Assembly (NCBI RefSeq): GCF_013409005.1
Contig: NZ_JACBZO010000001.1
Coordinates: forward strand, 2,418,001-2,482,000
Direction: 5' to 3'
Source of the DNA: Demequina lutea
Lineage (GTDB): Bacteria > Actinomycetota > Actinomycetes > Actinomycetales > Demequinaceae
Length of the DNA stretch: 64,000 bases
In this document: positions 1-8,117 of the stretch, in pieces
Layout: each line of letters opens with the position of its first letter
How positions within the stretch are numbered: the first letter of the stretch is position 1
The notes under the pieces: model-generated
Databases searched by the model: none
What the model was told of the DNA's origin: nothing
What the model saw: the letters and a program-made list of their open reading frames with translations, nothing else
Translations under genes and position numbers: made by a program

Positions 1-1260
1 CACGTCGTCCCTCACGGTGCGCCCGACCACGGCCAGTTCGGCCTGTTGCGGCACCCATCCCACGCGCCGAGCGAGCTGCGTCGACCCCCATGTGGAGGGA
101 TCCTCCCCGAGACCGGCCCGTACGCATTCACCGGCGACGACGGCCCCGGAGAAGGGCGCCTCCAAGCCTGCCAGCAGCGCGGTGAGAGTGGACTTTCCTG
201 CGCCGCTGGGGCCGACCACGGCAAGGATCTCCCCCGCCCGCGCCTCGGCGTCCACCCCCCACAACGTCCGGATTGCGGACGTGGGTTCGCGGCCCCCAAG
301 GCCCTCCCTTGTGGTGCGCAGCACGCCGACGCCGCGCGCCGACATGACCGCGCCTCCAGTGGGCGTGGGCGCACCCACCGGGGCGCAGAGTTCCGCGGGC
401 ACGGCAAGCGGGCGGGGAGCGCGCGCCGCGGGCACCCACACGCCTTGATCTGCGAGGGCTTCCGCGTCGGCCAGCAGCGTCTCGGCCACCGTTCCGTCCC
501 TGCCGATGGCGCCATCGGGCCGCAGAACGATGACGCGGTCGATCTGAGGTAGCCAGGCGTCGAGCTCGTGCTCGACCAAAATGACCGTGGCCCCCGACGC
601 GCCGACGGCGCCCCAGATGGCCTCGCGGACCGCCGCAGCCGCGACGGGGTCGAGCATCGCGCTCGGCTCGTCGAGCAGGACCAGCCCCGGTTCCAAGACC
701 AGCACGCCTGCCAAGGCGAGGCACTGGGCCTGCCCGCCGGAAAGCGCCTCCACCGGGTGGTGAGGACCATACGGAAAGCCCACCGCGTCCAGCGTTCGTC
801 TCACGCGCTGCCAGATGTCGGCCCGGCCGACCCCAATGTTCTCGAGGCCGAAGGCGACGTCGCGGCCCACTCGACCGGCCACCGCGGCGTCTGCGGGGTC
901 CTGCACCAGCAGGCCCACGTTCGCGCCCTCGCCGCGGGAATGGGGGCCGTTCAGGTCGCTGCTCTGGGAGACGACTCCGCCGAAACCCGCGCCGTCGACA
1001 GTCACGGAGCCCGCGAGCTCACCCGACTCCGTCGTGGTCAGCACACCCGCTATCGCGCGCAGCAACGTCGACTTCCCGCAGCCGCTCGGCCCGGCGAGCA
1101 GCACTCGCGTTCCCGGTTCGATGCGCAAGGTTAGCCCGTCGAGAATGGGCGTCCGCCGGCCGAATGGCCGCCAGATCAGGTCTTGGATGTCGACAAGAGC
1201 ACCGCCCACGCGCGTCCGCGGGGGTGGGACCGTCACATCAGCGGAGTGCGTCGGCCTCAT
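1..1260 (-). CDS. ECF transporter double ATP-binding protein (YkoD-like), 3' end outside window
   Basis: Energizing ATPase of an energy-coupling-factor vitamin importer. The visible 420 residues hold a complete first ABC domain, with Walker A GPSGCGKST near residue 58, the signature LSGGQ and a Walker B segment LVLLDEPSAMLD. A second ABC domain follows, with Walker A GPSGAGKST about 340 residues in. Two ATPase domains in one chain is the YkoD arrangement of thiamine-precursor ECF systems. The ATG at 1258-1260 lies inside the 3' end of the S-component gene (23-nt overlap), so the two are translationally linked. The reading frame is open to base 1, so the C-terminus and the expected transmembrane T component (YkoC) lie outside. 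The TPP riboswitch upstream supports a thiamine or hydroxymethylpyrimidine substrate; the exact ligand is inference. Confidence 0.88.
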   Translation of the reverse strand, partial: MRPTHSADVTVPPPRTRVGGALVDIQDLIWRPFGRRTPILDGLTLRIEPGTRVLLAGPSGCGKSTLLRAIAGVLTTTESGELAGSVTVDGAGFGGVVSQSSDLNGPHSRGEGANVGLLVQDPADAAVAGRVGRDVAFGLENIGVGRADIWQRVRRTLDAVGFPYGPHHPVEALSGGQAQCLALAGVLVLEPGLVLLDEPSAMLDPVAAAAVREAIWGAVGASGATVILVEHELDAWLPQIDRVIVLRPDGAIGRDGTVAETLLADAEALADQGVWVPAARAPRPLAVPAELCAPVGAPTPTGGAVMSARGVGVLRTTREGLGGREPTSAIRTLWGVDAEARAGEILAVVGPSGAGKSTLTALLAGLEAPFSGAVVAGECVRAGLGEDPSTWGSTQLARRVGWVPQQAELAVVGRTVRDDV

Positions 1261-1906
1261 GGACTTCCTGCCCGGCGGGGAACGCATTCAGGGCGCCCGA
1301 GCGGGCAAGGGCCCGCACGAGCGCCCAACCTCCGACGCCGGCGATCAAGCCGCCGGATACCATCCCGCAAGCGAGATACACGAGTTTCCAGGTCCACGAG
1401 TAGCCGGCCACATACGACCACCACTCGTAGCCGGTGATTTCCATCGCTGCCGAGAGAAGCCCGCCGAGCGCGGCGATCACCACGCCGAACCGCCGCCAGA
1501 GCAGCATCGCGAGAACCAACTCGACTCCAAGCGCCTGTAGCGTGCCCGACAGCAACACGGCAACACCCCACTGATTGCCGAGGAAGAGTTCGACGCTGGC
1601 CGCGATCACTTCGGTGAGCACGGCCGCACCCGGTCGGCGCACTACCAGGCCACCCACTACCGCGGGGATGAGCCACACGCCGAGAGCCAGTTCGGCGGCC
1701 GGGGGGAAGGCGGCCGTCACGACGCCAACGCCCGGGTAGACGAAGGTGTCAAACGCCCAGAAGACGACGCCAAACGCGACGGCGAGCATGGCCGCCGTGA
1801 TGAGGTCGATGCCCCGCCAGGCCATCGGCCTCCCGGAGGCGAGTACAAAACGCGCGGAACTGTTCGTCCGGTCGATGCCGGACTTCTTGATGTGGTGCGT
1901 GGTCAT
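1238..1906 (-). CDS. ykoE: ECF transporter S component, YkoE family (thiamine/HMP uptake)
   Basis: Membrane substrate-binding subunit of a thiamine-related ECF importer, 222 residues. It opens with a polar segment, then the family-typical WRGIDLITAAMLAVAFGVVF, followed by five to six hydrophobic helices (for example around ALGVWLIPAVVGGLVV and VLLSGTLQALGVELVLAMLL). The start is set at the ATG at 1906 because a GGGAG Shine-Dalgarno lies 9 nt upstream; an in-frame ATG at 1969 would add 21 unlikely residues. A TPP riboswitch lies about 95 nt upstream on the same strand, so expression should fall when thiamine pyrophosphate is plentiful. The ATPase gene follows with an overlap. Family assignment rests on the helix pattern and context. 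Confidence 0.88.
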   Translation of the reverse strand: MTTHHIKKSGIDRTNSSARFVLASGRPMAWRGIDLITAAMLAVAFGVVFWAFDTFVYPGVGVVTAAFPPAAELALGVWLIPAVVGGLVVRRPGAAVLTEVIAASVELFLGNQWGVAVLLSGTLQALGVELVLAMLLWRRFGVVIAALGGLLSAAMEITGYEWWSYVAGYSWTWKLVYLACGMVSGGLIAGVGGWALVRALARSGALNAFPAGQEVHEADALR

Positions 1907-1999
1907 GATTTTGTGCTCCCGTGGAATCCGTTGGACACCTCGGGGAAGCAACTCGCCGTTCGACACCATGCCGCACGCCGAGCACTTGAGACTTCCCGA

Positions 2000-2084
2000 C
2001 TCCCTTCGCCGGTGCTAACCGGAGCAGGTTCGAGGGTCTGCGGCAAGCCGCACTCTCAGCGCCGGATGGCGCTCCCCTGTCGCT
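2000..2084 (-). promoter_or_regulatory. TPP riboswitch (THI element)
   Basis: Read on the minus strand, the region contains the hallmark thi-box pieces in order: AGGGGAGCGCC, GCGCTGAGAGTGCGG, CAGACCCTCGAACCTG, and the closing TTAGCACCGGCGAAGGGAG. The CTGAGA core and the ACCTG..CCGG..TTA..CCGGCG..AGGGA helices match the conserved thiamine pyrophosphate aptamer. It sits in the 5' leader of the YkoE-type transporter gene. The roughly 95 nt between aptamer and start codon would hold the expression platform; the actinobacterial norm of translational (SD-masking) control is likely but not shown. Confidence 0.95.
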
Positions 2085-2148
2085 GACGATGCTACACCCC
2101 CGCGCCAGGTCCGTGGCCGGTGCCGTTCTGGGCGATTAGGCTCGATCT

Positions 2149-2943
2149 ATGACAGCTCACGCGTTGGCCGCAGAGGCCGCAGCCGTCCTCGCCGATCGCA
2201 CGGGGATCGCGCACCACGACATCGCCCTTGTCCTGGGGTCCGGATGGGGCGGCGCTGCAGAACTCATCGGCGAGGAGGTCGCCTCCGTTTCCGCGGCCGA
2301 GATTCCCGGCTTTGACGCGCACGTCGTCCCCGGTCACAGCCCCTTGCTGCGCTCGCTTCGCCTGGCCGACGGACGCCACGTGCTTGTCTTGGGCGCGCGG
2401 CAGCACTACTACCAAGTGCGCGACGCTGCCAAGGTGGCCCACGCGGTGCGCATGGCCGCCGCGGCGGGCTGCACGCAGCTGGTGCTGACGAACGGTTGCG
2501 GATCAACGCGCCCCGAGGTGGGGGCCGGCTCGGTGGTTCTGATCAGTGACCACATCAACTTCACCGGGGTTACCCCGCTTGAGGGCGCCACCTTCGTGGA
2601 CCTCGTTGACCTCTACTCCTCGCGCTTGCGCTCGCTCGCGCGCGAGGTGGACCCCACGCTTCCGGAGGGCGTCTACATCCAGTTCACCGGCCCCCAGTAC
2701 GAAACCCCCGCCGAGGTGCAGATGGCGGCGGGCTGGGGCGCGCACCTCGTGGGCATGTCGACAGCGCTTGAAGCGATTGCCGCCCGCGCGGAGGGGATGG
2801 AGATTCTCGGCCTGTCGCTCGTGACGAACCTTGGAGCGGGCATCGGCGGCGAACACCTCAATCACCAAGAGGTGCTCGACGCCGGTCGGGAGGCGGGGCC
2901 GCGCATCTCTCGCCTGCTCGCGGATGTCGTCGGGAAGATGTGA
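2149..2943 (+). CDS. punA: Purine nucleoside phosphorylase, trimeric class
   Basis: Reversible phosphorolysis of (deoxy)inosine or (deoxy)guanosine to the base and (deoxy)ribose-1-phosphate, cytoplasmic. The 264-residue length and the motifs fit the PNP/MTAP family: phosphate-binding VLGSGWG near residue 28, ARQHYY near 84, TNGCGS near 116, FTGPQYETPAE near 183, the LVGMSTALE purine-site segment near 200, and VTNLGAG near 227 with the base-contacting Asn. The TGA stop overlaps the ATG of the phosphosugar mutase (TGATG), so the pair is co-translated. It is divergent from the thiamine transporter. Confidence 0.93.
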   Translation: MTAHALAAEAAAVLADRTGIAHHDIALVLGSGWGGAAELIGEEVASVSAAEIPGFDAHVVPGHSPLLRSLRLADGRHVLVLGARQHYYQVRDAAKVAHAVRMAAAAGCTQLVLTNGCGSTRPEVGAGSVVLISDHINFTGVTPLEGATFVDLVDLYSSRLRSLAREVDPTLPEGVYIQFTGPQYETPAEVQMAAGWGAHLVGMSTALEAIAARAEGMEILGLSLVTNLGAGIGGEHLNHQEVLDAGREAGPRISRLLADVVGKM

Positions 2944-4886
2944 TGTCCGAAACCGACGACCTGTTCCGCAAGGCGATCATCTGGCTGACGGACGATCCCG
3001 ACGACGCCACCAAGGCCGAGCTCGAGTCCGTACTCGACGCCGCGGTCGCCAAGCAGCCAGGTGCGTTGGTCGATCTCGAGGACCGATTCTCGGGGCTTTT
3101 GCAGTTCGGCACCGCCGGCCTCCGCGGCCGCATCGGCGCCGGACCGAACCGCATGAACCGCGCCGTCGTCATTCGCGCGGCGTCGGGTCTGTCGTCATAC
3201 ATGACCGCGCAACTTGGCCATCCGGGCACAATCGTGGTCGGCTACGACGCCCGCCACCGCTCGCATGACTTCGCCGTGGACACCGTTGCCGTGGCCGTCG
3301 CGGCGGGACACCGGGCCCTGCTGTTGCCCTCCGCGCTCCCCACCCCTTTGCTCGCCTACGCGGTGCGGGCGCTCGGCGCCGACGCTGGCGTGATGGTCAC
3401 CGCCTCGCACAACCCCGCATGGGACAACGGCTACAAGGTCTACCTGGGCGCCTCGATCACGCCCGAGGCCGCGGGCGCACAGATCGTTCCGCCGCACGAT
3501 GCCGGGATCGCCGCGCTCATCGCCGCGGTGCCATCCGTCGCGTCGGTGCCCCACGCCGAGTCCGGCTGGGAGGTCCTCGACCCGAGCATCGTCGACGAGT
3601 ACGCGGCGAAGGTGGCCGCGCTGGTGCCCGCCACCGTGGCCGCTTCCGGCGACGCCTCGTCACCCGCATCCGTGGCCGCAAGGCGCGCGGCGCTGCGCGT
3701 CGTCCTGACCCCCATCCACGGCGTCGGCGATGCGACCGTGCGCAACGCGCTGAGCCGCGCGGGCTTCACCGACCTCACCTCCGTGCCCGAGCAGGCCACG
3801 CCGGACCCTGACTTCCCCACCGTCGCCTTCCCCAACCCCGAGGAGCCCGGCGCGATCGACCTCGCACTCAAGCTGGCCACGACCATCGAGGCCGATGTGG
3901 TGATTGCCAACGACCCCGACACGGACCGCTGCGCGGTCGCGACCGTGATCGACGGCGGCTGGCAGATGCTGCACGGCGACGTGGTGGGCTCGCTGCTGGG
4001 CGAGCGCATCGCTCAACGGCTCGCCGCGATGACCCGTGACGCCTCGGCACCGCCGTCTGCCGTCCCCTCCGCCCCCGCGTCAACCGCACCCGTCGCCCCC
4101 GCGTCAACCGCACCCGTCGCCCCCGCGTCAACCACCCCCGTCGCCCCCGCGTCGGCCACCCCCACGCTGGCGAACTCGATCGTCTCGTCTCAGCAACTCG
4201 CGGCCATTGCCGCGCGCCACGGACTGCGCCACGCCTCGACGCTCACCGGCTTCAAGTGGATCGCGCGGGCTCCCGGCCTGGTCTACGGCTACGAGGAGGC
4301 GCTCGGCTATTGCGTTGCACCCGAGTTAGTGCTGGACAAGGACGGGATCTCAACCGCAGTGATGATCGCGGAGATGGTGTCCGAGTTGAAGGCGGCCGGC
4401 CGCACGTTGGCCGACGCGATCGACGACCTCGCGCGCGAGTACGGCGTGTACCTGTCGTCCCAGGTATCTGCCCGTTTTGACGACGTGGCGCAGATCCCTG
4501 AGTTGATGTCTCGCTTGCTCGCCTCTCCCCCTGCAACGCTCGCCGGGTCGCCCGTAATCGCCACCGACGACATGAACGAAGGCTTCGCGGGACTGCTGCC
4601 CACGAACGGGCTGCACCTTGCCGCGGAGTCGGGCGCGCGGGTCATCATTCGGCCATCCGGGACCGAGCCGAAGGTCAAGGCGTACCTCGAGGTCATCGAG
4701 CCCTTGGCCGTTGGTGACGGCGCTGGTGTCGATGGCGCTGGTGTCGACGGCGTTGGTGTCGATGGCGTTGGTGGTGACGTGCGCGGTGGTGACGTGCGCG
4801 GTGGTGACGTGCGCGGTGCGCGCGCTCGTGCCACCGAGGCCATGGCAGCCCTGCGTGCCGATGTGGAGGCCCTGCTGGGCGTCTAA
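2943..4886 (+). CDS. pmmB: Phosphomannomutase/phosphopentomutase-type alpha-D-phosphohexomutase
   Basis: Moves a phosphate between sugar positions through a phosphoserine; 647 residues. All four family signatures are present: VTASHNP (catalytic Ser near residue 154), metal loop ANDPDTDRCAV near 322, sugar loop GYEEALGY near 450, and phosphate loop RPSGTEPK near 571. Start is the ATG overlapping the punA stop; a GTG one codon earlier is less likely. Two low-complexity expansions stand out: about 32 residues of Ala/Pro/Thr/Val repeat before NSIVSSQQL, and a 35-residue Gly/Val/Asp/Arg repeat before the last helix. Both lie between conserved motifs and keep the frame, so the enzyme is probably active. 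Because it is coupled to PNP and no deoB is visible, the in vivo substrate may be (deoxy)ribose-1-phosphate (inference). Confidence 0.9.
   Translation: MSETDDLFRKAIIWLTDDPDDATKAELESVLDAAVAKQPGALVDLEDRFSGLLQFGTAGLRGRIGAGPNRMNRAVVIRAASGLSSYMTAQLGHPGTIVVGYDARHRSHDFAVDTVAVAVAAGHRALLLPSALPTPLLAYAVRALGADAGVMVTASHNPAWDNGYKVYLGASITPEAAGAQIVPPHDAGIAALIAAVPSVASVPHAESGWEVLDPSIVDEYAAKVAALVPATVAASGDASSPASVAARRAALRVVLTPIHGVGDATVRNALSRAGFTDLTSVPEQATPDPDFPTVAFPNPEEPGAIDLALKLATTIEADVVIANDPDTDRCAVATVIDGGWQMLHGDVVGSLLGERIAQRLAAMTRDASAPPSAVPSAPASTAPVAPASTAPVAPASTTPVAPASATPTLANSIVSSQQLAAIAARHGLRHASTLTGFKWIARAPGLVYGYEEALGYCVAPELVLDKDGISTAVMIAEMVSELKAAGRTLADAIDDLAREYGVYLSSQVSARFDDVAQIPELMSRLLASPPATLAGSPVIATDDMNEGFAGLLPTNGLHLAAESGARVIIRPSGTEPKVKAYLEVIEPLAVGDGAGVDGAGVDGVGVDGVGGDVRGGDVRGGDVRGARARATEAMAALRADVEALLGV
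4071..4166. repeat. 24-bp tandem repeat, four units, inside pmmB
   Basis: Four consecutive 24-nt units beginning GCCCCCGCGTCAACC; the first two are identical and the last two carry a few substitutions. Each encodes an eight-residue block such as APASTAPV. The unit length is a multiple of three, so copy-number change would preserve the reading frame. The repeat falls in a loop between conserved domains of the mutase. Confidence 0.93.
4719..4823. repeat. 15-bp tandem repeat, seven units, near the 3' end of pmmB
   Basis: Seven in-frame 15-nt units. The first three are GGCGCTGGTGTCGAT-like (GAGVD/GVGVD), the fourth is a transitional unit, and the last three are GTGCGCGGTGGTGAC-like (VRGGD-type). 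The array separates the phosphate-binding domain from the final helix of the mutase. It looks like slippage-driven growth of a surface linker. Confidence 0.9.
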
Positions 4887-4893
4887 ACGCCCT

Positions 4894-5052
4894 AGTCGGC
4901 GCTGGTGACCACTCAGCGGTGGCTGCTGCGTCCCAGTCGGCGCTCACGCCCACTCGCCCGTTGTGAGCGCGTGCCGTGGTGGCTCGACGCGAGTGGTCAC
5001 CAGCGCCGACTGAGGTGCATGGGACCCTCATGAGTGGTCATGAGCGCCGAAT
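4894..5052. repeat. Symmetric array of four 21-bp repeats with 41-nt spacing
   Basis: A 21-bp motif beginning AGTCGGCGCT and ending ACCACTC occurs four times: forward at 4894-4914 and 4935-4955, inverted at 4991-5011 and 5032-5052. Copies 1 and 3 are perfect inverted repeats. Copies 2 and 4 agree at about 18 of 21 positions when aligned. Starts within each orientation are exactly 41 nt apart, so the block is symmetric about position 4973. It fills the space between the convergent 3' ends of pmmB and the sigma factor gene. It could be a REP-like extragenic palindrome, a bidirectional terminator or a protein-binding array; no coding capacity was seen. Confidence 0.85.
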
Positions 5053-5107
5053 CGACGCGGCGTCCACCAATCTGGAGCGTGCTCGCGCCAGCTCCCCCAA
5101 GCGCGTT

Positions 5108-5626
5108 CTAGGCTCGCTCCACCACGGGCTCTCTTGCAGCGATGCCCAGCGCCACCGCGAGTTCCCGCTTCGCGCGCGCGTAGCGGCTGCGCACCGTGGA
5201 GGCAGGGATCGCTTCGAGCGCGGCGACCTCCCCCAGACTGAAGCCGTCCCAGTGGACCAGGCGCACCACCTCGGCGAGCTCGGGGTCGAGGCGGGCGATC
5301 GCGTCGCGCACGTCGTGACCCTGATCCGCAGGCGGCGTTGTCGCAGATGCCGCACCATCCGATGCCGCCGTCACCGCTCGCAACCGGCCGGCCAACTTGG
5401 CGCGGCGCACCTTGCCCCGCGCCGCGTTCGCCAACACCCCCTTGGCGATCCCGAACATCCACATGCGTGCCTCGGTGGCATCCGCTGGCAGGTCACCCTC
5501 CCGGCGCCACACCACTGTCATCACCTCGGCGAGCGCGTCGGGTGCGTCGTCGATGCCGATGCGCCGCTCAAGGTAGTTGAGCAGCGCGCCGGCGTTCTCG
5601 TCGAGCGCGGGGACGACGTCATTCAC
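5108..5626 (-). CDS. ECF-type RNA polymerase sigma factor
   Basis: Alternative sigma factor of 172 residues. Region 2 is visible (DALAEVMTVVWRR and ARMWMFGIAKGVLAN) and region 4 ends the protein with a helix-turn-helix (FSLGEVAALEAIPASTVRSR). Start is taken as the GTG at 5626, which overlaps the TGA of the upstream membrane-protein gene by four bases (GTGA). A longer frame upstream would run into that gene. Being coupled behind a single-pass membrane protein suggests the two form a sigma/anti-sigma pair, although the usual order is sigma first. Target promoters are unknown. Confidence 0.82.
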   Translation of the reverse strand: MNDVVPALDENAGALLNYLERRIGIDDAPDALAEVMTVVWRREGDLPADATEARMWMFGIAKGVLANAARGKVRRAKLAGRLRAVTAASDGAASATTPPADQGHDVRDAIARLDPELAEVVRLVHWDGFSLGEVAALEAIPASTVRSRYARAKRELAVALGIAAREPVVERA

Positions 5627-6255
5627 CCGACGACGTCCGTCATGTCCGGAAGTTCGGCATTGGGGCACGTAAGGACTGCTTCCCACCCTTCCAGCGAGTT
5701 CATGTCGTAGCCCTGGGCGGCGAGGTTGGACCGAATTGCGTCCTGGTACGCCATTTGGAAGCCCAACTCGTACTCAAAGTCGGCCGTCCAGTGGGGACTG
5801 CCTGGAACCATGATTTCCTCGCTACCGTCCGCAAGCTGGAACGGCATCGGGTGCGCGCGGAGCCAGGCGATCCCGGCATCGATGTCGACGACGTCGAGCA
5901 GATTTGAGCGGCCCAAGAAGGCGTTGGTCGCCGCCACCTCATCGGCCGGACCCTGCACATTGCCCAGAATTCCGTTGCACTCGGCTCCGCTCGGCAACGC
6001 GAAGGCGAACGGCGCGGCATCGTCTTGCCACGGCACGTGCCAGTCGTACGCCGCGCCCGCCGCGGCACCGCCAGCGAGCAGAAGCGCGAAGGCTCCCGCG
6101 CCGATCGCGAGCGGACGACGCACACGTCGCGGAGTCGGGCGCGCGTCCCGCGCCATGGCCTCAAGCGCAGCACCGCGCAAAGGCCCGTGCTCGCTGATCG
6201 CGGGTGCGCACTCGCTCAGCAGTGTGTCGAGGTCGCGCGTTTTGTGATCGGTCAT
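5623..6255 (-). CDS. Single-pass membrane protein, putative anti-sigma factor
   Basis: 210 residues: an N-terminal cytosolic part of about 45 residues, one transmembrane helix near 48-70 (AIGAGAFALLLAGGAAAGAA), and an extracytoplasmic domain of about 140 residues with two cysteines (AECNG and LTCPN) that could form a disulfide. No zinc-binding HxxxCxxC anti-sigma motif is present. A good Shine-Dalgarno (GAGGAGGGG) precedes the ATG. The gene overlaps the sigma-factor gene by four bases, and it lies 71 nt downstream of deoC on the same strand. The anti-sigma role is inferred from topology and coupling only; the outer domain resembles nothing I recognise. Confidence 0.6.
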   Translation of the reverse strand: MTDHKTRDLDTLLSECAPAISEHGPLRGAALEAMARDARPTPRRVRRPLAIGAGAFALLLAGGAAAGAAYDWHVPWQDDAAPFAFALPSGAECNGILGNVQGPADEVAATNAFLGRSNLLDVVDIDAGIAWLRAHPMPFQLADGSEEIMVPGSPHWTADFEYELGFQMAYQDAIRSNLAAQGYDMNSLEGWEAVLTCPNAELPDMTDVVG

Positions 6256-6326
6256 GTCCCCTCCTCAGGGTTGCTCTCAACCGGTACATGTCCGGATGAG
6301 GCGCGCCTGACGACCGCCCCTACAAA

Positions 6327-7031
6327 TCAGTACCCCGCGGCATCCTCAGTCGCGGCGGCTTCGTCGACACCATCGGCGTCGAGTCCGTCGAGCACGGCGC
6401 GGGTCCCACTCAGCCCCAAGCGCGTGGCGCCGGCCGCGATCATCTCGAGCGCGGCCTCGGCCGTGCGAATCCCGCCCGACGCCTTCACACCCATGTCGGG
6501 GCCCACCGTCGCGCGCATGAGGGCAACGGCATGCGCCGACGCCCCACCAGAGGGGTGGAAGCCCGTGGACGTCTTGACGAAATTGGCACCGGCAGCCATG
6601 GCAGCCTTGGAAGCGCCCACGATCGCCTCATCGGTCAGCGCGGCGGACTCGATGATGACCTTGAGCACCACACCCGCGGTAGACGCACGCACGGAGGCGA
6701 TGTCGGCCTCGACGGCCGCGAAGTCGCCAGCCAAGGCGGCGCCAACGTCGATCACCATGTCGACCTCATCGGCGCCAAGCGCCACGGATTCAGCGGCCTC
6801 GATCGCCTTGACGGCCGAGGTGTGCTTTCCCGAGGGGAAGCCACACACGACCGCGACCAACAGGCCCTCCGGCACCGACAAAGGAATCATCGAGGGCGAC
6901 ACGCACACGGAGTACACACCCAAAGCCGCACCCTCCGCGACCAGGGCCGCGACATCGGCCGGCGTTGCCGTCGGCGCGAGCAGGGTGTGGTCAACCATGT
7001 GGGCGAGCTCGGCCCGCGTCAGCGCGCTCAT
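6327..7031 (-). CDS. deoC: Deoxyribose-phosphate aldolase
   Basis: Cleaves 2-deoxyribose-5-phosphate to glyceraldehyde-3-phosphate and acetaldehyde; cytoplasmic class I aldolase, 234 residues. The Schiff-base lysine lies in FVKTSTGF and the second catalytic lysine in [18 protein letters not shown] near the N-terminus is also typical. Start is the ATG at 7031, which overlaps the add stop codon (ATGA); the longer in-frame extension upstream is an artefact inside add. Together with add it forms a two-gene nucleoside salvage unit. It provides the exit from deoxynucleoside breakdown into glycolysis. Confidence 0.95.
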   Translation of the reverse strand: MSALTRAELAHMVDHTLLAPTATPADVAALVAEGAALGVYSVCVSPSMIPLSVPEGLLVAVVCGFPSGKHTSAVKAIEAAESVALGADEVDMVIDVGAALAGDFAAVEADIASVRASTAGVVLKVIIESAALTDEAIVGASKAAMAAGANFVKTSTGFHPSGGASAHAVALMRATVGPDMGVKASGGIRTAEAALEMIAAGATRLGLSGTRAVLDGLDADGVDEAAATEDAAGY

Positions 7032-8095
7032 GACTCGTAGCCTTCCACGACGCGCTCCGCGAGTTCGGCGCGCTCGTCGTAGGGAAGGAACGCACCCCAA
7101 GCGGCCACGAGCGTCGCCTCGAAGAGGTCCTCGAGCGTCCAGCCAGCCTCGACCAACTTCGCGAACTCGCCGGACATCGACACCCCTGATACCAGGCGAT
7201 TGTCGGTGTTGATGGTCACTGCGAAACCCAGGTCGCGCAGCTCGTGGATGGGGTGATCCTCGATGGACGTGGCAGCGCCCGTCTGGACATTCGACGTGGG
7301 GCAGCACTCGAGCGGAATCTGCTCGTCGAGCGCGTGCTGCGCGATGATGCCGAACACAGGCTCCTCGTCGGTGCCAAAGCCCTCGATGTCTTCGTGGATG
7401 CGCACGCCGTGACCGAGCCTGCGCGCGCTGCCCAGCCCGAGGGCCTCGCCAACGGAAGCGGCACCGTCGGCCTCTCCCGCGTGAATGGTGACGGGCATGA
7501 GGTTCTCGCGCAGCAACTGGAATGCCGCCCGGTGGTTCGAGGGAGGAAAGCCGAGCTCGGGGCCTGCGATGTCGAAGCCGACGCAGCAGCGGCCGCGGTT
7601 AGCGATCGCGAGTTCGGCGATCTCGAAGGAGCGGTCCAAGTGGCGCATCGCATCCAGGAGAGCGGCGGCGCGGATGCCATAGCCTGCCTCGGCGGCCTCT
7701 GCGATGCCCTCCTTGATTCCGTCCTGGACGGCCTCGACGACCTCTTGCAGTGTGAGCCCGCCTTCGAGGTGCTGCTCGGGGGCGTAGCGCAGCTCGGCGT
7801 AGATCACGCCGTCCGCGGCGAGGTCGACGACGGCCTCGCGGGCCACGCGCGTGAGGTTGGCGGCCGTCTGCATAACGGCAGCAGTATGGGAGAACGCCTC
7901 GAGGTAGCGAACGAGGGACCCGGAGTTCGCATTCTGGGCAAAGTCGCGCGCCAACGCGTCGGGATCGGTCGTGGGAAGCTCGTGTCCGATCTCTGCGGAC
8001 AGCTCTATCAGCGTTGCCGGTCGAAGGCCCCCGTCGAGGTGGTCGTGCAGAACAATCTTGGGCAGGATTCGGATCTCTTCAGCGGTGAGGGTCAT
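7028..8095 (-). CDS. add: Adenosine deaminase
   Basis: Hydrolytic deamination of adenosine or deoxyadenosine to inosine; 355 residues. Zinc and catalytic residues are all visible: LHDHLDG near residue 17, THAGE with the catalytic Glu near 213 (in [10 protein letters not shown]), GHGVRI, and NTDNRLVSG near the C-terminus. The Asn in NTDNR replaces Asp, as in many actinobacterial family members. The ATG at 8095 is used; the frame continues upstream through the neighbouring gene but without support. Overlaps deoC by four bases. Confidence 0.95.
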   Translation of the reverse strand: MTLTAEEIRILPKIVLHDHLDGGLRPATLIELSAEIGHELPTTDPDALARDFAQNANSGSLVRYLEAFSHTAAVMQTAANLTRVAREAVVDLAADGVIYAELRYAPEQHLEGGLTLQEVVEAVQDGIKEGIAEAAEAGYGIRAAALLDAMRHLDRSFEIAELAIANRGRCCVGFDIAGPELGFPPSNHRAAFQLLRENLMPVTIHAGEADGAASVGEALGLGSARRLGHGVRIHEDIEGFGTDEEPVFGIIAQHALDEQIPLECCPTSNVQTGAATSIEDHPIHELRDLGFAVTINTDNRLVSGVSMSGEFAKLVEAGWTLEDLFEATLVAAWGAFLPYDERAELAERVVEGYES

Positions 8096-8117
8096 GCCCA
8101 CCAGCCTACGGCGACTC

